From contig NZ_JAUQOP010000001.1 of the NCBI RefSeq assembly GCF_030580855.1, positions 124,001-188,000 on the forward strand: a DNA stretch of 64,000 nt, written 5' to 3'. Below are positions 9,342 to 17,397 of this stretch, piece by piece. The stretch is from Pseudomonas citrullilanati (lineage in GTDB: Bacteria; Pseudomonadota; Gammaproteobacteria; Pseudomonadales; Pseudomonadaceae). The position numbers and the translations under genes are program-made. The notes under the pieces were generated by a model that was not told the DNA's origin, did not search any database, and was given only the letters and a program-made list of their open reading frames with translations. Numbering within the stretch: position 1 is the stretch's first letter; every line of letters starts with the position of its first letter.

Positions 9342-9392
9342 CCTGCCTTGCCAGGCAATCGTGAAAACCCCGATGAGTGACGGATTATTGGC

Positions 9393-9896
9393 ATGGCGAA
9401 GAGTGAAGCAGCAGCTGTAAAAGACCCTGCAACCAAAGGCAAGCTCAAGATGATCATCCTGATCGTGGTGGGCCTGCTGCTGGCGATCGGGGTGTCCGTG
9501 GGGGCGACCTGGTATTTCATGCACGGCGCCCAGAGCAAGCCGGCCCCAGTGGCCGAGGCTGCGCCCGTGGGCAAGCAACCGGCCATTTTCGAACCCATGG
9601 CGCCGGCCTTCGTGGCCAACTACACCCAGAATGGTCGCCAGCGCTACATGCAGGTCAGCATCACCCTGATGGGCCGAAACCAGGCCGACCTGGAGGCCTT
9701 GCGGGTGCACATGCCGCTGATCCGCAACAACCTGGTGATGCTGTTCTCCGGACAGAATTTCGACACCCTGGCCACCCCGGTCGGCCAGGAAATGCTGCGC
9801 CAGAAAGCCACGGCCAGCGTCCAGGAAGTGGCTCAGAAAGAGCTGGGCAAAGTGGTGATCGAACAGTTGCTCTTCACTAACTTCGTATTGCAATAG
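9393..9896 (+). CDS. fliL: Flagellar basal-body-associated protein FliL
   Basis: FliL is a single-pass inner-membrane protein that rings the stators and supports torque. The 167 residues start with a short charged cytoplasmic segment, then a membrane helix (about residues 20-42, MIILIVVGLLLAIGVSVGAT). A Pro/Ala linker and a periplasmic FliL domain follow (RYMQVSITLMGRNQADLEAL), ending in VLQ as is usual. The next gene, fliM, starts 10 bases later. Confidence 0.95.
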   Translation: MAKSEAAAVKDPATKGKLKMIILIVVGLLLAIGVSVGATWYFMHGAQSKPAPVAEAAPVGKQPAIFEPMAPAFVANYTQNGRQRYMQVSITLMGRNQADLEALRVHMPLIRNNLVMLFSGQNFDTLATPVGQEMLRQKATASVQEVAQKELGKVVIEQLLFTNFVLQ

Positions 9897-9906
9897 GGAA
9901 CACGAC

Positions 9907-10875
9907 ATGGCCGTGCAGGACCTGTTGTCCCAGGACGAAATCGACGCGCTGTTGCATGGTGTCGACGATGGCCTGGTGCAGACCGAGAACGCTGCTGAAC
10001 CGGGCAGCGTCAAAAGCTACGACCTGACCAGCCAGGATCGCATCGTTCGCGGACGCATGCCGACCCTGGAAATGATCAACGAGCGCTTCGCCCGCTACAC
10101 CCGCATCAGCATGTTCAACATGCTGCGCCGCTCGGCCGATGTGGCCGTCGGTGGCGTGCAGGTGATGAAGTTCGGTGAGTACGTGCACTCGCTGTACGTA
10201 CCTACCAGCCTCAACCTGGTGAAGATCAAGCCGTTGCGCGGCACCGCCTTGTTCATCCTCGACGCCAAGCTGGTGTTCAAGCTGGTGGACAACTTCTTCG
10301 GTGGCGACGGCCGTCATGCCAAGATCGAGGGACGTGAATTCACCCCGACCGAGCTGCGGGTCGTGCGCATGGTGCTGGAACAGGCCTTCGTCGACCTGAA
10401 GGAAGCCTGGCAGGCGATCATGGAAGTGAACTTCGAGTACATCAACTCGGAAGTGAACCCGGCCATGGCCAACATCGTTGGCCCGAGCGAAGCCATCGTG
10501 GTCTCGACCTTCCACATCGAGCTCGATGGCGGTGGCGGCGACCTGCACGTGACCATGCCGTACTCGATGATCGAGCCGGTGCGTGAAATGCTCGACGCCG
10601 GCTTCCAGTCGGACCTCGACGACCAGGACGAGCGCTGGATCAACGCGTTGCGCCAGGACGTGCTGGATGTCGACGTGCCGATCGGCGCGACGGTCGCCCG
10701 TCGCCAACTGCGCCTGCGGGACATCCTGCACATGCAGCCGGGGGACATCATTCCCGTCGAGATGCCGGAAGACATGATCATGCGTGCCAACGGCGTACCG
10801 GCCTTCAAGGTCAAGATGGGTTCCCACAAGGGCAACCTGGCGTTGCAGGTGATCGAGCCGATCGAACGCCGCTGA
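9907..10875 (+). CDS. fliM: Flagellar motor switch protein FliM
   Basis: FliM is the C-ring protein that binds phosphorylated CheY. Residues 7-16 are LSQDEIDALL, the classical CheY-P docking peptide. The middle domain (GRMPTLEMINERFARYTR) contacts FliG, and the C-terminal SpoA domain (LRDILHMQPGDIIPVEMP) pairs with FliN. The length is 322 residues. A small hairpin with a T-run follows the stop, yet fliN continues on the same strand. Confidence 0.97.
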   Translation: MAVQDLLSQDEIDALLHGVDDGLVQTENAAEPGSVKSYDLTSQDRIVRGRMPTLEMINERFARYTRISMFNMLRRSADVAVGGVQVMKFGEYVHSLYVPTSLNLVKIKPLRGTALFILDAKLVFKLVDNFFGGDGRHAKIEGREFTPTELRVVRMVLEQAFVDLKEAWQAIMEVNFEYINSEVNPAMANIVGPSEAIVVSTFHIELDGGGGDLHVTMPYSMIEPVREMLDAGFQSDLDDQDERWINALRQDVLDVDVPIGATVARRQLRLRDILHMQPGDIIPVEMPEDMIMRANGVPAFKVKMGSHKGNLALQVIEPIERR

Positions 10876-10884
10876 CCGGTGTCG

Positions 10885-10902
10885 AAGCTCCAGAGCTTTT
10901 TT
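10885..10902 (+). terminator. Weak terminator-like hairpin between fliM and fliN
   Basis: AAGCT-CCAG-AGCTT followed by four further T residues forms a short 5-base-pair stem. It is too weak to be a strong terminator. It could attenuate or mark an RNA processing site that sets the FliM to FliN ratio, or be chance. Confidence 0.3.
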
Positions 10903-10949
10903 ACTGACTTTTAAGTTTTGAACTGATTTTTGCCCGCCGAGGACACATG

Positions 10950-11408
10950 ATGGCTGACGATATGAATACCCAGGATGACCAGGCGCTGGCCGACGAATGG
11001 GCTGCGGCCCTGGAAGAAACCGGCAACGCCGGGCAGGCCGATATCGATGCGCTGCTGGCGGCCGATACGGGTGCCCATGCTTCCAATCGCTTGCCGATGG
11101 AAGAATTCGGCAGCATGCCGAAGAACAATGACCCGGTGACCCTGGACGGTCCGAACCTGGACGTGATCCTCGACATTCCAGTATCGATCTCCATGGAAGT
11201 GGGCAGTACCGACATCAACATTCGTAACCTGCTGCAACTCAACCAGGGCTCGGTGATCGAGCTGGATCGCCTGGCGGGTGAGCCGCTGGATGTCCTGGTC
11301 AATGGCACGTTGATCGCCCATGGCGAAGTGGTGGTGGTCAACGAGAAGTTTGGCATTCGCCTGACGGACGTGATCAGTCCGAGCGAACGCATCAAGAAGC
11401 TGCGCTGA
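10950..11408 (+). CDS. fliN: Flagellar motor switch protein FliN
   Basis: FliN forms the base of the C-ring and docks FliH-FliI complexes. The C-terminal about 90 residues are a SpoA domain (LDVILDIPVSISMEVGSTDI, NEKFGIRLTDVI). The N-terminal extension is long (about 60 residues) and contains QADIDALL at residues 29-36, which resembles the CheY-binding peptide of FliM. Two tandem ATGs occur at 10947 and 10950. The GAGGA ribosome site is 6 bases from the second and only 3 from the first, so 10950 is preferred. The size is 152 residues. Confidence 0.95.
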   Translation: MADDMNTQDDQALADEWAAALEETGNAGQADIDALLAADTGAHASNRLPMEEFGSMPKNNDPVTLDGPNLDVILDIPVSISMEVGSTDINIRNLLQLNQGSVIELDRLAGEPLDVLVNGTLIAHGEVVVVNEKFGIRLTDVISPSERIKKLR

Positions 11409-11846
11409 GTGAAAGGGTTCCTTGGCGCAGCCCTGATGCTGCCGTTCAGCGTGCTGGCGGCCGAGCCGGTGGCCTCGGCTGCGGCTTCGTCGGTGAGTGG
11501 CACTGGTGTGGCCGGGCAACTGGCGCAACTGGTGATCGGCCTGTTGCTGGTGCTGGGCCTGATCTTCTTCCTCGCCTGGTTGTTGCGCCGCGTGCAGCAG
11601 GCCGGGCCCGCCGGCAAGGGCCAGGTCATCGATATCGTCGGCACGCGTGCGCTGGGCCCGCGGGACCGGCTGGTGCTGGTGCAGGTCGGCAACGAGCAGA
11701 TCCTGCTCGGCCTGAGCCCGGGCAGCATTACCGCGTTGCACGTCCTCAAGGAGCCGGTCCAGGTGGCTTCCGCCGAGCAGGCTTCCCCCGAATTTGCCCA
11801 GCGCCTCATGGAATTGCTGGGCAAAGACCAGAAGGATAAGAAGTAA
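11409..11846 (+). CDS. fliO: Flagellar biosynthetic protein FliO
   Basis: FliO is a membrane chaperone for assembly of the FliP ring of the export gate. It begins at GTG directly after the fliN stop and has 145 residues. The order is a signal-like hydrophobic N-terminus ([16 protein letters not shown]), a membrane helix at about residues 35-58 ([20 protein letters not shown]), and a cytoplasmic domain ([18 protein letters not shown]). It overlaps fliP by one base. Confidence 0.93.
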   Translation: MKGFLGAALMLPFSVLAAEPVASAAASSVSGTGVAGQLAQLVIGLLLVLGLIFFLAWLLRRVQQAGPAGKGQVIDIVGTRALGPRDRLVLVQVGNEQILLGLSPGSITALHVLKEPVQVASAEQASPEFAQRLMELLGKDQKDKK

Positions 11847-12595
11847 TGCCGTTGCGCATTCTGTTGGCGCTGGCCCTGATGCTGGCCGCGCCGTCGGTCT
11901 TTGCCGCCGATCCGCTGTCGATCCCGGCGATTACCCTGGGCACCAACGCCGACGGGGCCCAGGAATATTCGGTCAGCCTGCAGATCCTGCTGATCATGAC
12001 CGCGCTGAGTTTCATCCCGGCGTTCGTCATGCTGATGACCAGCTTCACCCGGATCATCATCGTCTTCTCGATCCTGCGCCAGGCCCTGGGCCTGCAACAG
12101 ACGCCGTCGAACCAGATCCTCACCGGCATGGCGCTGTTCCTGACGATGTTCATCATGGCCCCGGTATTCGACCGGGTGAACCAGGACGCGCTGCAACCCT
12201 ACCTGGCGGAGAAGCTCAGCGCCCAGGACGCGGTCGCCAAGGCCGAGGTGCCGATCAAGGACTTCATGCTGGCCCAGACGCGCAGCAGCGACCTGGAGCT
12301 GTTCATGCGCCTGTCCAAGCGCACCGACATCGCCAGCCCCGACCAGGCGCCGCTGACCATCCTGGTGCCGGCGTTCGTCACCTCCGAGCTGAAGACCGCG
12401 TTCCAGATCGGCTTCATGATCTTCATCCCGTTCCTGATCATCGACCTGGTGGTCGCCAGCGTGTTGATGGCCATGGGTATGATGATGCTGTCGCCGCTGA
12501 TCATTTCCCTGCCGTTCAAGATCATGCTGTTCGTGCTGGTGGATGGCTGGGCGCTGATCATCGGCACCCTGGCGGGCAGTTTCGGCGGTGTTTAG
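11846..12595 (+). CDS. fliP: Flagellar export gate protein FliP
   Basis: FliP makes the pentameric core of the export gate with FliQ and FliR. The 249-residue protein has a cleavable signal peptide ([19 protein letters not shown]), a periplasmic segment and four membrane helices. It carries the highly conserved segments [35 protein letters not shown] and [14 protein letters not shown]. The start overlaps the fliO stop (TAATG). Confidence 0.97.
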   Translation: MPLRILLALALMLAAPSVFAADPLSIPAITLGTNADGAQEYSVSLQILLIMTALSFIPAFVMLMTSFTRIIIVFSILRQALGLQQTPSNQILTGMALFLTMFIMAPVFDRVNQDALQPYLAEKLSAQDAVAKAEVPIKDFMLAQTRSSDLELFMRLSKRTDIASPDQAPLTILVPAFVTSELKTAFQIGFMIFIPFLIIDLVVASVLMAMGMMMLSPLIISLPFKIMLFVLVDGWALIIGTLAGSFGGV

Positions 12596-12616
12596 ACCTT
12601 CCCTGCGGATCAAGAT

Positions 12617-12886
12617 ATGACGCCTGAAGTTGCGGTAGACCTGTTTCGCGAAGCGCTCTGGCTGACCACCATGATGGTCGCCATCCTGGTGGTTCCCAGC
12701 CTGCTGGTGGGCCTGCTGGTGGCGATGTTCCAGGCCGCGACCCAGATCAACGAGCAGACCCTGAGCTTCCTGCCGCGCCTGCTGGTCATGCTGGTGACGC
12801 TGATCGTCGCCGGCCCCTGGATCGTGCAAACCTTCATGGAATACATCCTGCATCTGTACGGCAGTATTCCGCAGTTGATCGGCTGA
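12617..12886 (+). CDS. fliQ: Flagellar export gate protein FliQ
   Basis: FliQ is an 89-residue helical-hairpin protein that wraps the FliP/FliR export gate. Both hydrophobic helices are visible (TTMMVAILVVPSLLVGLLVA and FLPRLLVMLVTLIVAGPWIV), separated by the conserved loop FQAATQINEQTLSF. It is 21 bases after fliP and 4 bases before fliR. Confidence 0.97.
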   Translation: MTPEVAVDLFREALWLTTMMVAILVVPSLLVGLLVAMFQAATQINEQTLSFLPRLLVMLVTLIVAGPWIVQTFMEYILHLYGSIPQLIG

Positions 12887-12890
12887 CCCG

Positions 12891-13673
12891 ATGTCGATGC
12901 TCGCGCTGACCGACACCCAGATCAGTTCCTGGGTGGCGGCGTTCGTCCTACCACTGTTTCGCGTCACCGCCGTGCTGATGAGCATGCCGGTCTTCGGCAC
13001 GACCCTGCTGCCACGCCGCGTGCGCCTGTATTTCGCCCTGGCGATCACCGTGGTCATCGCCCCCGGCTTGCCGCCGATGCCGCCGGTCCACGCGTTGGAC
13101 CTCAGTGCGCTGATGCTGGTGGCCGAACAGATCCTCATCGGCACCTTGATGGGGTTTTCCCTGCAGTTGTTCTTCCAGGCGTTCGTGGTGGCCGGGCAAA
13201 TCATTTCGATCCAGATGGGCATGGCCTTCGCATCCATGATCGATCCCACCAACGGCGTCAACAGCGCAGTGATCGGGCAGTTCCTGACGATGCTGGTGAC
13301 CTTGTTGTTCCTGGCCATGAACGGGCATCTGGTGGTGTTCGAGGTGCTGACCGAAAGCTTCACGACCCTGCCGGTGGGCAGCGCGTTGCTGGTCAATCAT
13401 TTCTGGGAGATCGCCGGCAAGCTCGGCTGGGTCCTGGGCGCGGCGATGGTGCTGGTATTGCCGGCGATCACCGCGCTGCTGGTGGTCAACATCGCCTTCG
13501 GCGTGATGACCCGGGCGGCGCCGCAATTGAATATCTTCTCGATCGGTTTCCCGTTGACCCTGGTGTTGGGCATGGTGATCTTCTGGATCAGCCTCGGAGA
13601 TATTCTCAACCAGTATCAGCCGCTGGCGACCGAGGCCCTGCAGTTGCTACGTGACATGGCACAGGCGCGCTGA
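12891..13673 (+). CDS. fliR: Flagellar export gate protein FliR
   Basis: FliR is the single-copy export-gate subunit that completes the FliP5R1 ring. It has 260 residues and several hydrophobic helices, with the family segments ISIQMGMAFASMIDPTNGVNS and GVMTRAAPQLNIFSIGFP. It sits two bases before flhB, which is the usual order. Confidence 0.96.
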   Translation: MSMLALTDTQISSWVAAFVLPLFRVTAVLMSMPVFGTTLLPRRVRLYFALAITVVIAPGLPPMPPVHALDLSALMLVAEQILIGTLMGFSLQLFFQAFVVAGQIISIQMGMAFASMIDPTNGVNSAVIGQFLTMLVTLLFLAMNGHLVVFEVLTESFTTLPVGSALLVNHFWEIAGKLGWVLGAAMVLVLPAITALLVVNIAFGVMTRAAPQLNIFSIGFPLTLVLGMVIFWISLGDILNQYQPLATEALQLLRDMAQAR

Positions 13674-13675
13674 CC

Positions 13676-14812
13676 ATGGCTGAAAGCGAGAGTGGCCAGG
13701 ACAAGACAGAAGATCCCACGGAAAAGCGCAGGCGCGAATCCCGGGAGAAGGGCGAGATCGCCCGTTCCAAAGAGCTCAACACCCTGGCGATCATGCTGGC
13801 CGGGGCGGGTAGCCTGTTGATCTACGGTGGCGGGTTGGCCCAGGACCTGCTGGAAATCATGCGGCTGAATTTTTCCCTGCCTCGCGACGTGCTGCTCACC
13901 CCAGGCGCGATGACGCAGTACCTGTTGCACTCGGGCAAGATCGCGATCCTGGCGTTGCAACCGATCCTGATCTTCCTGTTGCTGGCGGCCTTCATCGGCC
14001 CGATTTCCCTGGGCGGGTGGCTGTTCGCGGCCGGCAGCCTGGCGCCCAAGTTCAGCCGAATGAACCTGTTGTCGGGCCTCAAGCGGATGTTTTCCACGTC
14101 GGCGCTGATGGAGTTGCTCAAGGCCCTCGGCAAGTTCCTGCTGGTCCTGTCCGTGGCGTTGACGGTGTTGCAAGGCGATATCGATGACTTGTTGAGCATT
14201 GCCCACGAGCCATTGGAACAGGCCATCATCCACAGCGTGCAACTGGTGGGCTGGAGCACTTTGTGGATGGCTTGCGGGCTGATCCTGATCGCGGCCATCG
14301 ACGTTCCGATCCAGCTTTATCAGAGCAAGCAGAAGCTGATGATGACCAAGCAGGAGGTGCGCGACGAATACAAGGAGCAGGAGGGCAAGCCGGAGGTCAA
14401 GCAGCGCGTGCGCCAATTGCAGCGCGAAATTTCCCAGCGCCGGATGATGTCGGCCATCCCGGAAGCCGATGTGGTCATCACCAACCCGACCCACTACGCC
14501 GTGGCGCTCAAGTACGACCCCGAAAAAGGCAATGCGCCGATGCTGCTGGCCAAGGGCAGCGATTTCCTGGCGTTGAAGATCCGCGAGATCGCCGTCGCCA
14601 ACGAGGTGATGCTCCTCGAATCCCCGGCCCTGGCGCGGTCGATCTACTACTCCACCGAGCTTGAAGAAGAGATCCCTGGCGGCCTGTACCTGGCCGTGGC
14701 CCAGGTGTTGGCCTATGTCTATCAGATCCGCCAGCATCGCGCCGGCAAGGGCAAGCGCCCCGAACCGCTGAAGGACCTGCCGATTCCGCCGGATTTGCGT
14801 CGCGATTCCTGA
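13676..14812 (+). CDS. flhB: Flagellar export switch protein FlhB
   Basis: FlhB is the substrate-specificity switch of the flagellar export apparatus. The 378 residues begin with the typical charged motif DKTEDPTEKRRRESREKGEI, then four membrane helices and a cytoplasmic domain. The autocleavage site NPTH lies at residues 270-273, so cleavage would fall between Asn270 and Pro271. The FlhB-CC fragment then begins PTHYAVALKYDPEKGNAP. FliK acts on this domain. A shorter FlhB-like protein at 29964-30293 resembles the cleaved fragment alone. Confidence 0.97.
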   Translation: MAESESGQDKTEDPTEKRRRESREKGEIARSKELNTLAIMLAGAGSLLIYGGGLAQDLLEIMRLNFSLPRDVLLTPGAMTQYLLHSGKIAILALQPILIFLLLAAFIGPISLGGWLFAAGSLAPKFSRMNLLSGLKRMFSTSALMELLKALGKFLLVLSVALTVLQGDIDDLLSIAHEPLEQAIIHSVQLVGWSTLWMACGLILIAAIDVPIQLYQSKQKLMMTKQEVRDEYKEQEGKPEVKQRVRQLQREISQRRMMSAIPEADVVITNPTHYAVALKYDPEKGNAPMLLAKGSDFLALKIREIAVANEVMLLESPALARSIYYSTELEEEIPGGLYLAVAQVLAYVYQIRQHRAGKGKRPEPLKDLPIPPDLRRDS

Positions 14813-15179
14813 CAGGCTATCGCTAGTTCGAAGAGCGCCATTTGCCGGTGTTGGCGATGTACCTGAACATGAGGGAGGGTAAGGGGCAAGCGCTGGCGCT
14901 GCATGAGGTTTCAAGGCGCCGTGGTCGTCCAGGTCGTCGGGGTGGACGCCCATCTGTTCGGCAAGGGCGATTCTATCGGTCATGGTCGGTCTCCGTGGAA
15001 TGCCGCAGCTGGCTATCTCGCGGTACCAGCGCCACGCGAGGATCTATTTGATACCTCCTTGCGCGCGTCAGCTACTGTCAGAACTGTCAGATGAGTTCTC
15101 ATTTGCGGGCTGCCGCTCGGGTCTCCCTATCACACCTAAACGCCTATGCCCCCAGTGATTTCTTCAGTCTCGGCAAAGT
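14813..15179. other. flhB-flhA intergenic region with a possible minus-strand ORF start
   Basis: This stretch has no convincing plus-strand gene. On the minus strand an ATG at 14983 is preceded by a GGAGA ribosome site 7 bases away and begins MTDRIALAEQMGVHPDDLDD, which reads like real protein. After about 27 residues the frame becomes low-quality and runs antisense through flhB, while another minus frame continues with plausible residues (MFRYIANTGKWRSSN then stop, near 14825). This fits a small gene broken by a frameshift, or chance. I assign no function. Confidence 0.3.
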
Positions 15180-15195
15180 TGGACGGCTTTTTGCA
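15180..15195 (+). promoter_or_regulatory. Sigma-54 (RpoN) promoter of flhA
   Basis: TGGACGGCTTTTTGCA has GG and GC doublets 12 bases apart and a perfect TTGCA half. The predicted start is about 15205, 52 bases before the flhA GTG. It explains the 444-base gap between flhB and flhA and makes flhA-flhF-fleN a separate unit. Confidence 0.78.
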
Positions 15196-15256
15196 AAAGC
15201 ACCTCCCGTGACGCTCATGGCGTCAAAACTTTGCTTCACAGGAACGGGGAATCTCG

Positions 15257-17386
15257 GTGGATCGCTCTCAGTTACTCAGCACCGCGCGCAGCAGCGCAGT
15301 GACGCTCGGCCAAGGCAACCTCGGGGTGCCGGTGTTGCTGATGGTCATGCTCGCCATGATGATGCTGCCCGTGCCGCCGTTCCTGCTGGACGTGTTCTTC
15401 ACGTTCAACATCGCCCTGTCGATCGTGGTGCTGCTGGTCTGCGTCTACGCCCTGCGCCCCCTGGATTTCGCGGTGTTCCCCACCATCCTGTTGGTGGCGA
15501 CCCTGTTGCGCCTGGCGCTGAACGTGGCGTCCACCCGCGTGGTCATGCTCCACGGCCAGGATGGTCACGCCGCCGCCGGTAAAGTGATCCAGGCCTTCGG
15601 CGAGGTGGTGATAGGCGGTAACTACGTGGTCGGTATCGTGGTCTTCGCCATTTTGATGATCATCAACTTCGTCGTGGTAACCAAGGGTGCCGGGCGGATT
15701 TCCGAGGTGAGCGCGCGTTTTACCCTCGATGCGATGCCCGGCAAGCAAATGGCGATCGACGCCGACCTCAACGCCGGCCTGATCGATCAGAACCAGGCCA
15801 AGACGCGCCGCCTGGAAGTGGCCCAGGAAGCCGAGTTCTACGGTTCCATGGACGGCGCCAGTAAATTCGTCCGCGGCGACGCCATCGCCGGCCTGCTGAT
15901 CCTGTTCATCAACCTGATCGGCGGCATGGCCGTCGGTATCTTCCAGCACGGCATGAGCTTCGGCGATGCGGGCCGGGTCTACGCCTTGCTGACCATTGGT
16001 GACGGTTTGGTGGCGCAATTGCCATCACTGTTGTTATCCACAGCGGCGGCGATCATGGTGACCCGTGCGTCGGGCTCCGAAGACATGGGCAAGCAGATCG
16101 GGCGGCAGATGTTCGCCTCGCCCAAGGCCCTCGCCGTGGCCGCCGGCCTGATGGCGGTCATGGGCCTGGTGCCGGGGATGCCCCACATTTCCTTCCTGAC
16201 CATGGCGGCGCTGGCGGCCGGTGGCGCCTACCTGTTCTGGAAAAAGCAGAACGTCCAGAAGCTCCAGGCCCTGCAAGAGGTCAAGCGCCAGCAGGAACTG
16301 CTGCCATCCCCGGCGCGGGCCCTGGAAACCAAGGAGCTGGGCTGGGACGACGTGACCCCGATCGACATGATCGGCCTGGAAGTCGGCTACCGCCTGATTC
16401 CCTTGGTCGATCGCAACCAGGGCGGCCAGTTGCTGGCGCGGATCAAGGGCGTGCGCAAGAAGCTGTCCCAGGACCTGGGCTTCCTGATGCCGACCGTGCA
16501 CATCCGCGACAACCTCGACCTGGCGCCGAGCGCCTATCGCCTGACGCTGATGGGGGTCATCCTGGCCGAGGCCGAGATCTACCCGGACCGCGAGCTGGCG
16601 ATCAACCCGGGGCAGGTCTACGGTACGCTCAACGGCATCACCGCCAAAGATCCGGCTTTCGGCCTGGAGGCGGTGTGGATCGAGATCAGCCAGCGGGCGC
16701 AGGCCCAGTCCCTCGGCTATACCGTGGTGGACGCCAGTACCGTGGTCGCGACCCACTTGAACCAGATCCTGTACAAGCATTCCAGCGAGCTGATCGGCCA
16801 CGAGGAAGTCCAGCAATTGCTGCAAGTCCTGGCCAAAGGCTCGCCGAAGCTGGCTGAAGAATTGGTGCCAGGGGTGGTTTCGCTGTCGCAACTGCTCAAG
16901 ATCCTGCAGGCGCTCCTGGCCGAGCAGGTGCCGGTACGTGACATCCGCAGCATTGCCGAAGCCATCGCCAACAACGCTTCCAAGAGTCAAGATACCGCCG
17001 CGATGGTGGCCGCGGTGCGGGTTGGCGTATCCCGTGCAATCGTCCAAAGCATTGTAGGCACTGAGTCCGAGCTGCCTGTGATCACCTTGGAGCCAAGGTT
17101 GGAACAGATATTGCTCAATAGTTTGCAGAAGGCAGGGCAAGGCTCGGAAGAGGGTGTCCTGCTGGAGCCAAGCATGGCCGAGAAGCTGCAGCGTTCGCTG
17201 ATCGAGGCAGCCCAGCGGCAAGAGATGCAAGGGCAACCGGTGATCCTGCTGGTGGCCGGTCCGATTCGCGCGATGCTCTCGCGGTTCGGACGCCTCGCGG
17301 TCCCGGGGCTGCATGTGCTGGCTTACCAGGAAATACCGGACAACAAGCAAGTGACCATCGTTGCGACAGTAGGGCCCAACGGCTGA
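15257..17386 (+). CDS. flhA: Flagellar export gate protein FlhA
   Basis: FlhA is the nonameric export gate that receives chaperone-substrate complexes. The 709 residues have about eight membrane helices in the first 330. These include the very conserved FHIPEP-type region (RPLDFAVFPTILLVATLLRL, TKGAGRISEVSARFTLDAMP, GKQMAIDADLNAGLI). A large cytoplasmic domain follows (HIRDNLDLAPSAYRLTLMG, RLAVPGLHVLAYQEIP). The start is GTG 15257 behind GGAACGGGGA. It is preceded by its own sigma-54 promoter and followed 11 bases later by flhF. Confidence 0.97.
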   Translation: MDRSQLLSTARSSAVTLGQGNLGVPVLLMVMLAMMMLPVPPFLLDVFFTFNIALSIVVLLVCVYALRPLDFAVFPTILLVATLLRLALNVASTRVVMLHGQDGHAAAGKVIQAFGEVVIGGNYVVGIVVFAILMIINFVVVTKGAGRISEVSARFTLDAMPGKQMAIDADLNAGLIDQNQAKTRRLEVAQEAEFYGSMDGASKFVRGDAIAGLLILFINLIGGMAVGIFQHGMSFGDAGRVYALLTIGDGLVAQLPSLLLSTAAAIMVTRASGSEDMGKQIGRQMFASPKALAVAAGLMAVMGLVPGMPHISFLTMAALAAGGAYLFWKKQNVQKLQALQEVKRQQELLPSPARALETKELGWDDVTPIDMIGLEVGYRLIPLVDRNQGGQLLARIKGVRKKLSQDLGFLMPTVHIRDNLDLAPSAYRLTLMGVILAEAEIYPDRELAINPGQVYGTLNGITAKDPAFGLEAVWIEISQRAQAQSLGYTVVDASTVVATHLNQILYKHSSELIGHEEVQQLLQVLAKGSPKLAEELVPGVVSLSQLLKILQALLAEQVPVRDIRSIAEAIANNASKSQDTAAMVAAVRVGVSRAIVQSIVGTESELPVITLEPRLEQILLNSLQKAGQGSEEGVLLEPSMAEKLQRSLIEAAQRQEMQGQPVILLVAGPIRAMLSRFGRLAVPGLHVLAYQEIPDNKQVTIVATVGPNG

Positions 17387-17397
17387 GGTAGTGGTTT

